DNA of 14,573 nucleotides from Cyclostephanos tholiformis (lineage: Eukaryota; Bacillariophyta; Thalassiosirophyceae; Thalassiosirales; Thalassiosiraceae). The stretch covers positions 1-14,573 of the forward strand of contig JALLPB010000565.1 in the NCBI GenBank assembly GCA_036939975.1, given 5' to 3'. A program made the position numbers and the translations under genes. Shown one piece after another: positions 1 to 7,478 of the stretch. A model generated the notes under the pieces. It did not search any database. It was not told the DNA's origin and was given only the letters and a program-made list of their open reading frames with translations. The first letter of the stretch is position 1. Each line of letters opens with the position of its first letter.

Positions 1-583
1 GAGGTTAAATGAAGTCACCTTTGTTACTGGCGGTTGGGGGGGAGGAGGGGTAAGTTCGGGATGGACAGTGAATGCAACCCATATGGCATGTCTGAGACAC
101 GAAACCGACCTCGGGCGAACGGATATCATCGAGGTCTCCGCCCATTGTTCAATCTCCCCCCCCTGATAACATCATGTCGTTCTTAGATCATCCATCTCGG
201 CTTCCTTTAACGGCCGCCCGATATACCTGTCCACCCTCCCCCCCCCCCCCCGAAAAAAAACAAACTTCTTAGACCACTTTCTACCGCCGTTTATTGAACC
301 CCCACCGTGTTTGTATCGACTCGGTACCTAGGGGGGGGGGGTTAGCCCCGGGGGGGGATTGGAAAAACGATAGGACGAAACGCACTGTATTGTTGCGTAC
401 ATCAGATTCACTCTACCATTCCCGGCGGGATGGCGACTGGCAATAATTTTGCGTGCAGAATCACACTAATCCAAAAAATCTTGATCAAATGAGTAATAAT
501 TATGTCGATAGGAAAGACTGTTTCTCGATTAGAAATTATGCTTGTTGAAGCTCTAAACAAAATATTTAAAGGATAACGTGTAA
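1..583. other. Intergenic, no gene seen
   Basis: No convincing coding region is visible. The stretch holds a 14-base C run at 238-251 followed by an A run, and two G runs around 331-357. It becomes AT-rich towards 583. It lies downstream of the minus-strand gene at 689-1852, so the right part is probably its 3' UTR and transcription end region. Confidence 0.5.
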
Positions 584-613
584 ACTCTTAGCAGAGAAAA
601 AATCGCTAAGAGT
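584..613. repeat. Stem-loop downstream of first paralog
   Basis: A perfect 9-bp stem, ACTCTTAGC (584-592) with GCTAAGAGT (605-613), closes a 12-nt A-rich loop. It starts 76 nt beyond the stop codon of the minus-strand gene at 689-1852. A diverged relative with the shared core CTTAGCAGA...AAAATC lies at 2198-2220. A role as a 3'-end processing or termination element is inference. Confidence 0.55.
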
Positions 614-688
614 AAATAAATTGACGTTAAACACGTCGCCCGATGGCGTGCCCGGACCTCTGTCGATCATTCCCCCAATAAGACCTAC

Positions 689-1852
689 CTACTCGGAAAG
701 GTTGACCTTGGCGCGGTCCAACTTAGTCTTGAGGTAAAAAGCATAACCCCCCAGAAGGACGAATGAGGTAGCAAAGAGCCCGATGAAGACGGAGGCGGTT
801 GTGCTAGCCGTACCCTTGGCGTGGACGAGAGCACCATTCTTGCGGTATATCTTGATGCCCTCCATGAAGTTGCAACCCGATGTGGTGGGGGTCTGGAGGC
901 TGGTGAGGTACCCCTCGCACTTGCCGGAGCCAGCGTAAAGGTTCTCGCACGCCTCCTTGACCTCGTCGGCATCGTATTGGTCGTTCTGACCATTCTGGTT
1001 GACGTCCTTGGGCTCCTTGCAGGACACGCACTCGGTCCCGATGAGGGTGGTGGTGGCGTAGGGCAGTTCGTAGCCTGCGATGGTTTTGAACGTGTCGGCG
1101 CCATTGGAGTCGTCGGCAAACGTGGAGCAGGTGTCGTCGGTGAAGAGTCCGACGTAGATGCTCCCGCCGGTGTCCGAGCAGTAAGCGCCCATGTAGTAAT
1201 TGACCTGGTCCTCCTCCAGCTGTCGGCGGTTCTGGACATTGAACTGCTGGCAGCCCTCGGCGATCTTGTTCATCATCTCGTTTCGGTTCTGTCCCTGGTT
1301 CTGGTTGCCATTGTCCTCCTCGTAGGGATTCCTGTCGACGCAGTACTCCATGCCCTTGGCTAAGTAAGTGTCGTATTCGCAGTATTCCTTATTTTCGGCC
1401 TCCTCGCAGGCCGCGAAGTCCTCGCCCTCCTTCTCCATGTTACAGTTGTACTCGTGATCCCTCTGAACGATATCCATGTAAGAAGCGAGGTAGGTCTCCA
1501 TGCCGATGACGTAGTCTCCATAATTCGCCTTGCATCCCGCTGGGTTGTCCATGAGACAGGAGTCGCTCTGGCAGAGGCGGAATCGCACGAGTCGCTGGGT
1601 GGACACCTTGACGTCCTCGTTCTCGTTCGCATCACCGTTCCAAACCTGAGTGTGATAGCATCCCTGGTACTTGAGGCTCATGTTAGCGACCCAGGTGTAG
1701 TCGATCTCGGCGTTGTCCTCCTGGAGCTTGCGGGCCTCGGAGAGTAGTCGTTGTCCCAGCGGCGACGCGGCCGAGATGGAGGACTGGGGGGTGACATCCA
1801 TGGCGAATGCGACGCCGATGGCGGCGGAGAGGAAAGCGATCGTAAGCTTCAT
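689..1852 (-). CDS. Secreted type I membrane protein, Cys-rich, tandem paralog 1
   Basis: 387 residues, no intron needed. Residues 1-17 form a signal peptide (basic K2, hydrophobic core, AFA cleavage-like end). Residues about 353-374 form one transmembrane helix, followed by a 13-residue tail with several Lys/Arg, so the protein should be type I with a large lumenal or extracellular Cys-rich domain. A core (C65 to C94, including CYHTQVWNGD and LVRFRLC) is identical to the neighbour's. Residues 283-297 carry DVNQNGQNDQYDADE, which resembles a calcium-binding D-x-N-x-N-G-x-x-D loop. N57-M-S is a possible glycosylation site. The start is set by the signal peptide and by the leader AAATCAATAATGAAG, shared with paralog 2. 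I recognise the family only as an uncharacterised group seen in diatoms and relatives; no enzyme motif is visible. A cell-surface or endomembrane role is inference. Confidence 0.9.
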   Translation of the reverse strand: MKLTIAFLSAAIGVAFAMDVTPQSSISAASPLGQRLLSEARKLQEDNAEIDYTWVANMSLKYQGCYHTQVWNGDANENEDVKVSTQRLVRFRLCQSDSCLMDNPAGCKANYGDYVIGMETYLASYMDIVQRDHEYNCNMEKEGEDFAACEEAENKEYCEYDTYLAKGMEYCVDRNPYEEDNGNQNQGQNRNEMMNKIAEGCQQFNVQNRRQLEEDQVNYYMGAYCSDTGGSIYVGLFTDDTCSTFADDSNGADTFKTIAGYELPYATTTLIGTECVSCKEPKDVNQNGQNDQYDADEVKEACENLYAGSGKCEGYLTSLQTPTTSGCNFMEGIKIYRKNGALVHAKGTASTTASVFIGLFATSFVLLGGYAFYLKTKLDRAKVNLSE

Positions 1853-2197
1853 TATTGATTTGTTTTTGGTCTAATGATAGAGGTGGCGAATGGAACGGCG
1901 GCGGCGGATTTGAGCAGCGTATTAGCGGGTCGACGAGGTAATCAATGGCGATATTTCTACGTGAGAGGGTGGTGTGGCGGGGGTTCTTCTTTGGAGAGCA
2001 GGAGATGGGCGGCATTCTAACGGTCGCAAATGTGCAGCGGAATCAATAGGGTTAGTACTTATCCTTCTCACATACATGGAAATTTGTTGTTCCGTCGAAT
2101 CAGTCTTGTGTGGGCGATGAGATAGATGAATGAATATTATTTTGGGTAAACACTCTTTTTATTCTTATCTCCAAAAAATAATCTACACAGTTGATGC
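1853..2197. promoter_or_regulatory. Upstream region of paralog 1
   Basis: This gap lies between the two tandem minus-strand genes and should contain the promoter and 5' UTR of paralog 1. The bases directly before its ATG (A-rich, ending AAATCAATA) match those before paralog 2, which suggests the duplication included the leader. No TATA box is clear and no extra gene is seen. Confidence 0.35.
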
Positions 2198-2220
2198 CTT
2201 AGCAGAAAAAATCATCTAAG
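2198..2220. repeat. Stem-loop between the paralogs
   Basis: CTTAG (2198-2202) pairs with CTAAG (2216-2220) around an A-rich loop. The sequence CTTAGCAGA...AAAAATC...CTAAGAGT resembles the stem-loop at 584-613, about 1.61 kb away. The stem is shorter here. It lies about 185 nt past the stop of paralog 2. This is probably a relic of the tandem duplication or a shared 3' element. Confidence 0.4.
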
Positions 2221-2404
2221 AGTTAAAGATTACCACAAATTAAAAGTAATAACAAACATAAACATGCTGGCTTGATGGAACACGACACATGACGTAACCT
2301 TATCGCATGAAGTCATGTGCCGGTCAAGGCCCCCCAAACAATACCTAATGACAACACGACAATCGAACACTCGCTGTAAATCAGACAAAGGCTAATAATG
2401 CGCT
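2221..2404. other. 3' flank of paralog 2, no gene
   Basis: AT-rich sequence downstream of the minus-strand stop at 2405. It probably includes the 3' UTR of paralog 2. A CRE-like TGACGTAA lies at about 2290. Nothing else is supported. Confidence 0.3.
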
Positions 2405-3565
2405 TTATTCATCGATGTTGACCTTGGCGCGGTCCAACTTCGTTTTGAGGTAGTAAGCGTAACCGCCCAGGAGGACAAATGACGTGGCGAAAAGCCCGAT
2501 GAAGACGGAGGCGGTGGTTCCAGCCGAGGCCTGTGCCTTGATGATGGAGCCGTTCTTGCGGTAGATCTTGACGCCCGCGATGAAGTTGCAAGCAGAGGTG
2601 GTGGCGGTTCCGGCATCAACCAAGGCGGTAAGCTGGGACTCGCACTTGCCGGAGCCAGCGTAAAGGTTCTCGCACGCCTCCTTCACCTCGTCAGCATCGT
2701 ATTGGTCGTTCTGACCATTCTGGTTGACGTCCTTGGGCTCCTTGCACGACACGCACTCGGTCCCGATCATGGTGGTGTCAGAGTAGGGGAGGGCGTAGCC
2801 CGTGAGGGAGAGGTAGGTATCCGCACCCTTGGACTCGTCGACGAAAGTGGTGCATGTATCGTCAGAGAAGAGGCCTAGGTGGATGGCGCCACCGGAGTCC
2901 GAGCAGTAAGCGCCCATGTAGTACTTGACCTGGTCCTCCAGCTGTCGGCGGTTCTGGACCTTGAACTGCTGGCAGCCCTGGGCGATCTTGTTCATCATCT
3001 CGTTCTGGTTCTGACCATTCTTGTTGCCATTGTCCTCCTCGTATGGGTTCCTGTCAATGCAGTACTCCATACCCTTGGCCATGTATGTGTCGTACTTGCA
3101 GTAATCCTTATTGTCGGCATTCTCGCAGGCCGCGACCTCGCCGTACTGCTCCTCGTACTTGCAATTGTACTCGTGATCCTTCTGAATGATTTCCATGTAA
3201 GAAGCGAGGTAGGTCTCCATGCCGATGACGTAGTCGCCGTAGCTGCCATCGCACCCGGCTGCATTGGTGGCGGAGCACGTGCCGCTCTGGCAGAGACGGA
3301 ATCGCACTAGTCGCTGGGTGGACACCTTGACATCCTCGTTCTCGTTCGCATCACCGTTCCACACCTGGGTGTGGTAGCATCCCTGGTACTTGAGGTCCAT
3401 GTTTGCGACCCAGGTGTAGTCCACCTGGTTCTGGTTGTTCTCGAGGAGACGGGCCTCGGAGAGGAGTCGTTGTCCCAGCGGCGACGAGGCCGAGATGGAG
3501 GACTGGGGGATGACATCCACGGCGGACGCCACGGCGGCGAAGAGAGAAGCGAGCACGAACTTCAT
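2405..3565 (-). CDS. Secreted type I membrane protein, Cys-rich, tandem paralog 2
   Basis: 386 residues, with the same layout as the downstream neighbour: signal peptide (1-15, ending VASA), Cys-rich lumenal domain, the invariant motif DVNQNGQNDQYDADE (279-293), one transmembrane helix (about 352-373) and a short basic tail. By eye about three quarters of residues match paralog 1, with near identity in the C65-C94-type core, in the calcium-loop block and in the helix plus tail. Differences concentrate in residues just after the signal peptide, in a Glu/Asp-rich segment near 135-155 and just before the helix. N-M-S in paralog 1 is N-M-D here, while an N-G-S sequon appears before the helix. Both genes face the same way with 552 bp between them, so this is a tandem duplication. 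Function is unknown. Confidence 0.9.
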   Translation of the reverse strand: MKFVLASLFAAVASAVDVIPQSSISASSPLGQRLLSEARLLENNQNQVDYTWVANMDLKYQGCYHTQVWNGDANENEDVKVSTQRLVRFRLCQSGTCSATNAAGCDGSYGDYVIGMETYLASYMEIIQKDHEYNCKYEEQYGEVAACENADNKDYCKYDTYMAKGMEYCIDRNPYEEDNGNKNGQNQNEMMNKIAQGCQQFKVQNRRQLEDQVKYYMGAYCSDSGGAIHLGLFSDDTCTTFVDESKGADTYLSLTGYALPYSDTTMIGTECVSCKEPKDVNQNGQNDQYDADEVKEACENLYAGSGKCESQLTALVDAGTATTSACNFIAGVKIYRKNGSIIKAQASAGTTASVFIGLFATSFVLLGGYAYYLKTKLDRAKVNIDE

Positions 3566-3797
3566 TATTGATTTTTTCTATGGATGTAGTGGCCACGGAT
3601 TTTTATTATGACTGCAGAGGTAGGAGCGATGTGTTGACCCTGTGGTCCGTCGTTGTTAAGATGGGAGCGTGTCTTCGCGCACTTGTAAAAATGTTAGGTC
3701 CCCTATGCGGCTCGCAGATTGCGCGAGATGGATAGAATTTGAAGAAAACTAAATCTTCATACACGTAGATGAATATTAATTTAACGTTCGAATTCTC

Positions 3798-3819
3798 TCT
3801 AAATCTGAAATGATTTAGA
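3798..3819. repeat. Stem-loop upstream of paralog 2
   Basis: TCTAAATC (3798-3805) and GATTTAGA (3812-3819) form a perfect 8-bp stem with a 6-nt loop. It is about 1.6 kb from the stem-loop at 2198-2220, which is about 1.6 kb from the one at 584-613. Its sequence is not clearly homologous to the other two, so shared origin is only suggested by spacing. Confidence 0.35.
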
Positions 3820-3891
3820 TGACCTTTGAGAAACAGATACGCGTTGAATTGGTGGCATGAAAAAATAAGAATCCGAAAATCTTCTTCGTCA

Positions 3892-3907
3892 AGTCACGTT
3901 CGTGACT
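3892..3907. promoter_or_regulatory. 16-nt palindrome in divergent promoter region
   Basis: AGTCACG TT CGTGACT is a perfect inverted repeat with 7-bp arms. It lies about 330 bp before the minus-strand start at 3565 and about 275 bp before the plus-strand start at 4183. The CACG/CGTG half-sites look like a dimeric bZIP/bHLH-type site; this is inference from shape only. Confidence 0.35.
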
Positions 3908-4075
3908 CCATCATCGTTGACGACTCCACCACACTGAGAAAGGAGTCGCCTCTAAGGTGGACACATCTCATACTAGGTAGGCCTTCTCTCGAAATCTTTC
4001 TGCGAGGTTTCCACATGACACAATTATTTTTCGCGCTGGAGTGCACTGGATCGTGTTCTTTTTCGGCTGTTTCCC

Positions 4076-4110
4076 TTTTTTGAGACGCATCGTAGGTGCG
4101 TCTCGAAAAA
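4076..4110. promoter_or_regulatory. Palindromic hairpin upstream of ARM-repeat gene
   Basis: GAGACGCA (4082-4089) pairs perfectly with TGCGTCTC (4097-4104) around a 7-nt loop. Flanking T6 and A5 runs extend the symmetry with one bulged G. It ends about 73 nt before the ATG at 4183. It could be a DNA-binding site or a 5' UTR hairpin. A TATA-like ATAAAAGG follows at 4151-4158. Confidence 0.4.
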
Positions 4111-4182
4111 TAGCACGCCACGATTGATTCACCGTCAGTTGGTTGTTCCCATAAAAGGGGTGAATAAAATAATACAATCACG

Positions 4183-5868
4183 ATGGTATCCTTCCGTAAG
4201 AAGAAGAGCGTATCGAAGACCGTCGATACGACCCTCGGGAAGGACGCAGCCGAGGGCGGCGACGACGATGCCCCCCGTGAGTCCGATGCCAGTCCCTCCT
4301 CCGCGAAGGCGGCGCCGATCGCGTCCGGTCCTCCCCAGATGACAGACATCCCCGAGCTCCTGCTGACGATGACGACCGAGAGGGGGGAGAAGTCGGCGGC
4401 GGCGACGAAGCGCATTTACGAGCTGTGCGACGTCGGGCACAAGCAGAATCGCGTTCCCATGGTATGCTCGGGCAAGTACGACGTCCTGAATCCGCTGGCG
4501 CAGTGCCTCGCCCAGGACAGCGGCGATGGACGGCATTTGGCCTGCCTCGCACTGAACAACCTCTCGATCCCCACGGAGAACAAGCGCGTCATGGCCCTTG
4601 GGCCGGCGTCGAGCGCCGTAATCGGCGGCCTTTGCAAGGTCATCGCCGAGGACAAACAGGAATCCTACCTATGCTGCATCTGTCTCATGAACCTGTCCTT
4701 CCTCGAGGCGAGCATAACGACCATACTCCAGCACTCGCCCGCGGTCGATGGGTCCGATCCCCTGCCGCCGCTGAGCAATCCCGATTCCCTATTGCGCGTG
4801 CTCGAGAGGTTACTCAAGAACGCCCCGGCCGTGCCGAAGTCCGGTTCCGGAAAGTCCGAGGGCGTGCGCTGGGCGTGCGGGCTCATCAAGAACCTCGCGA
4901 AGTCCGAGGAGAACGCCGCGCTCATCGGCAAGACCGACATCCCGAGGTGCGCAGTCCTGAACGTGCAGAATTCGTCGTCCCCCCCCGGACGGTGGACGTC
5001 CAACTCCCTCGAGGACTTCTCCCTCTTCGTCATACTCAACCTGGCGCAGTGGCCGGTGTCGCGACAGGCGCTCATCGACGCAGGCGCCCTGGACGTCGTA
5101 CGTCCCATCATGTTCGATGGCGACCTCCAGGGCCTCAAGGCGACCATGGCGTGCGCCTTCCTCGGCGCGCCGTGGACGGACTTCCCCGATTCCGGATCGA
5201 TGGCGGCAAGGTCCATCACGGAGCTGATGACGAACGTCGTCGAGAAGAGGGGGAAGGACGGGCAGTACGCGTACGGCGTGTTCAAGCTGTACACGGCGAC
5301 GAAGGCGTATCGTGACCTTTGCTGTGCGGCCAACTCCGCGGACAACGGCGAATCGGGCGCCAACTCAAAAACGAACGTCCTCGCCGTGCCGCCGGCCGTG
5401 GCCATATGCCTCCAGGTGGTATCGGACCTAGTCCTTGCCGCGGACGACGACGCGAACGGCGGATCGAAGTACGTACCGGACGCGAAGTCGGCGGAGTACT
5501 CGGCGTCGGCCATCGCTTACATGTTGCCCGCCATCCTGCAGGCGGAGGAGCCGGCGCGCAAGTCGATCCAGACTGAGAAGGCGTGCATGGAGGTATCGAC
5601 CATGCTCTCTCAGTACGCCAAGCTGCCCGGCACGTCCCCCCAGGGGAAGGACGCGGCGATGAAGGCCTCCGAGGAGATCAAGGCCGCGGGGGGCACGGCG
5701 CGTCCTATTCTAGAGGTCAGCTACGAGAGCTGGACTCAGTACAGGAAGCGCGAGGGACAGCCACTCGATCAGTACCTCAGCCAGGAGAAGGGGATCGAGG
5801 TCGACGAGTCGGGGCCTTTGGACTTTTTGCCCTGCGTCAATTCGGAAAGTTCATGCTCCATCTTGTAG
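4183..5868 (+). CDS. Armadillo/HEAT-like helical repeat protein with C-terminal CAAX box
   Basis: 561 residues, GC-rich and uninterrupted. Residues 1-50 are low-complexity, with a basic patch (FRKKKS) and then Ser/Asp/Ala-rich sequence. From about 56 to 330 the protein is a run of amphipathic helices with armadillo-type signatures (LACLALNNLSI, CCICLMNLSF, WACGLIKNLA, FVILNLAQW), so it is an alpha-solenoid likely to bind other proteins. The remainder is helical with a Gly/Ala-rich stretch. The last four residues are CSIL, matching the C-a-a-X prenylation signal with Leu, which usually favours geranylgeranylation; the protein would then be held on the cytosolic face of a membrane. There is no signal peptide or membrane helix. 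The ATG is the first in frame and follows a short AT-rich leader. It is divergently placed to the Cys-rich genes. The exact partner is unknown. Confidence 0.88.
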   Translation: MVSFRKKKSVSKTVDTTLGKDAAEGGDDDAPRESDASPSSAKAAPIASGPPQMTDIPELLLTMTTERGEKSAAATKRIYELCDVGHKQNRVPMVCSGKYDVLNPLAQCLAQDSGDGRHLACLALNNLSIPTENKRVMALGPASSAVIGGLCKVIAEDKQESYLCCICLMNLSFLEASITTILQHSPAVDGSDPLPPLSNPDSLLRVLERLLKNAPAVPKSGSGKSEGVRWACGLIKNLAKSEENAALIGKTDIPRCAVLNVQNSSSPPGRWTSNSLEDFSLFVILNLAQWPVSRQALIDAGALDVVRPIMFDGDLQGLKATMACAFLGAPWTDFPDSGSMAARSITELMTNVVEKRGKDGQYAYGVFKLYTATKAYRDLCCAANSADNGESGANSKTNVLAVPPAVAICLQVVSDLVLAADDDANGGSKYVPDAKSAEYSASAIAYMLPAILQAEEPARKSIQTEKACMEVSTMLSQYAKLPGTSPQGKDAAMKASEEIKAAGGTARPILEVSYESWTQYRKREGQPLDQYLSQEKGIEVDESGPLDFLPCVNSESSCSIL

Positions 5869-6557
5869 GAGTGCGCATTTTGGGCAGTGTGGTCTTACGT
5901 GGATTCATCGGGGTAAAGGGGAGAGAGTTATTGTTTCTCTATGTATGTTGTTGATAGGTTTCCCCCCTGTTCCCGTTCGATTGGCAGACCCCGTTGTGGA
6001 CATACATGGTGGCGCGAACAGGAATTTGTCCATTGCCATTTGCCGAGAGAGTAGTATGATGAGGATAGAGTAGTGTGATGAGGATGAAATATAATAATGA
6101 AAAAATGTGTGAGAAATGAAACATTAGCCCTCCCTGTCAATGATTTCCTATCAGTTTTCCCGTAATTGATGCCACTATGGGCAGGGGCATGATCCATCAT
6201 CCTTCACTCTATCCTTTCGTCTCATCATCATAATTGATCTTGAAGAGTTACCCCCATTATGTTGAGGAGAGTAAAAAAGAGCAAATTCTGACAAGTGACA
6301 GACCACTAGACTTAGGATCGTGAACACCAATCAAAATAGTTGATGGGCGCTAATGGAGCCCGAGTATTGGGGCGTTCACTAGAGGTAGCATGGGAGAAGG
6401 CTTTCAGCAGAGCTTTTCACTTTTAATTATTAATCTTCGTTTACGAAGTTATACATGAGCAGTCATTGCCATCCCAAGAGAAGTGAGATGGAATAATGAG
6501 TTGCAACAACATTAATAATTATAACAAGTGTTGAGATGACAAGAAGAAGCATGCAAG
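5869..6557. repeat. Intergenic with a 19-bp tandem duplication
   Basis: No gene is supported here. Base composition drops from GC-rich coding to AT-rich. Two adjacent 19-bp units, AGAGTAGTATGATGAGGAT (6048-6066) and the same with one change (6067-6085), form a tandem duplication. A small hairpin, CTTCGT TT ACGAAG, lies at about 6434-6447. The first part is probably the 3' UTR of the ARM-repeat gene. Confidence 0.5.
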
Positions 6558-6841
6558 ATGTGGTGCAGCTACTTTTGGTTATCAGGGGGTACTGCTGCCA
6601 CTTCGAGGACCACCAACATATTCTACCAAGGCGCCAAAATGACAACGTTGAAATACATCAAGTACGTCAATGCTCTCATTGGGGTTGTTGAGACATACTG
6701 GCAAGCCAGGGCAGGTCAGGGCCGAGCTGGTACAGGCAGGCATCATGGGCTGCGATAATCTTGTGCCTGATAAACTGGAAATAGCATATGCAACATGCCA
6801 CAAACAGTACATCTCATGCATCTGCTCCGGGACACCAACTC
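6558..6841 (+). pseudogene. Copia-like Gag fragment, 5' part, interrupted
   Basis: The plus strand reads as a Gag-like protein over two frames. Frame one gives YQGAKMTTLKYIKYVNALIG then VVETY (to about 6690). After a one-base frameshift it continues as GKPGQVRAELVQAGIMG and ends YATCHKQYISCICSG. This pattern (K-Y-x-x-Y-V-N...VVETYGG....V-R-A-E-L...C...Y-x-S-C) resembles the Gag of copia-type retroelements in diatoms. It breaks off at the left end of the transposon at 6842, and a plausible continuation is found at 10878-10964. No LTR or polymerase is seen. The family is recognised from general knowledge, not a search. Confidence 0.5.
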
Positions 6842-7107
6842 CTACTGCTCTTATATCAATTGACCTCAGAAAGGAAACTAAGTGCTAGCTAAGGGTCAGC
6901 TAAGGATTAGCTAAGTGTTAGCTTTGGGTTAGGAAATACCAGCCATAGTGATATCGATTCCAGTTCCAGCGGAGTTTTTTGAATTGATTTTAGATTGGTG
7001 TAGACTCATAGCCATGTACTATTTTCTCGGTAACACCTAACCCCTCAGCTAACTCTTAGCTAACCCTTAGTTACCTTTCTGAGGCTGAGATTGTATTCGG
7101 ATACTCT
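6842..7107 (+). repeat. Left inverted end of Harbinger-type element, split by MITE
   Basis: The outer part 6842-6868 matches the complement of 10851-10877 at 25 of 27 positions. The inner part 7083-7107 (GGCTGAGATTGTATT...GATACTCT) matches the complement of 10826-10850 at 23 of 25. Weaker similarity runs on to about 7130. The two parts are separated only by the MITE and its target duplication. Confidence 0.7.
6869..7079. mobile_element. 211-bp fold-back MITE nested in the transposon end
   Basis: The termini are inverted: GAAAGGAAACTAAG at the left and CTTAGTTACCTTTC at the right differ at one of 14 positions. The arms continue as degenerate copies of an approximately 11-bp AGCTAAGGGTT unit (left 6886-6932, right 7036-7070). 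Flanks are TCA (6866-6868) and TGA (7080-7082), and the uninterrupted sequence in the other transposon end has a single TCA. This fits a 3-bp target duplication with one later change. It contains no coding sequence, so it is a non-autonomous element. A 3-bp duplication suits PIF/Harbinger mobilisation, but the family is inferred. Confidence 0.7.
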
Positions 7108-7478
7108 TGTAGCCAGAAAGTTGCTTTTTCTTGCAGTCTTCTTTTCCACTTTCTCAGGCTGTTTAAATTTATTTCCCAGGCAGAAAATAATCACGGGCCA
7201 GGTCTGGTAGCTGATAGTTTGATAGAGCAGAAGTGGTGTGCATGCTAAAAATAATTCTCTCGCACTCCATCTCTTGTTGAGCTCTTGCTCAGCTCTTCCC
7301 TCCTATGCATTGCATGAAAGGAAATTCCCAAGCTCTTGCAGGTGGTAGGTGAGGCATCCGTCATTTGTTGCCTCCCACACAGCAAGCACGCAGTCCTCGC
7401 ATGCCGGCTATCCCACTCATTGTTTGTGTTGGTACACGCTCTTTGCTCCGAGTTGCTGCCACTGCCGCCCATTGAAAA
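7108..7478. other. Subterminal region of transposon, no gene
   Basis: This lies between the left inverted end and the accessory pseudogene. No reading frame of merit is present. It probably holds the original promoter for the plus-strand gene. Weak similarity to the right-end region (10740-10820, inverted) can be followed by eye for part of it, including TCCAC and GGTCT blocks. Confidence 0.3.

Noticed and set aside
238..357. Long C and G homopolymers as a possible structural signal.
   Set aside because: Homopolymer length is unreliable in assemblies and nothing nearby supports a G-quadruplex or regulatory role.
821..1363. 180-codon open frame on the plus strand, hydrophobic (Val/Leu-rich).
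   Set aside because: It is antisense to the first Cys-rich gene; codon structure and conservation with the paralog support the minus strand, and the same shadow appears antisense to paralog 2.
4425..5513. Long open frames overlapping the ARM-repeat gene (plus 4425-5315, minus 4665-5513).
   Set aside because: GC-rich coding DNA produces long shadow frames; these are Arg/Pro-rich or lack domain patterns, while the 4183-5868 frame has clear helical repeats.
6886..7070. Short repeats resembling a CRISPR array or telomere-like TTAGGG tract.
   Set aside because: The units are about 11 bp with no spacers and lie in two opposite arms of one element; the sequence is not a telomere repeat.
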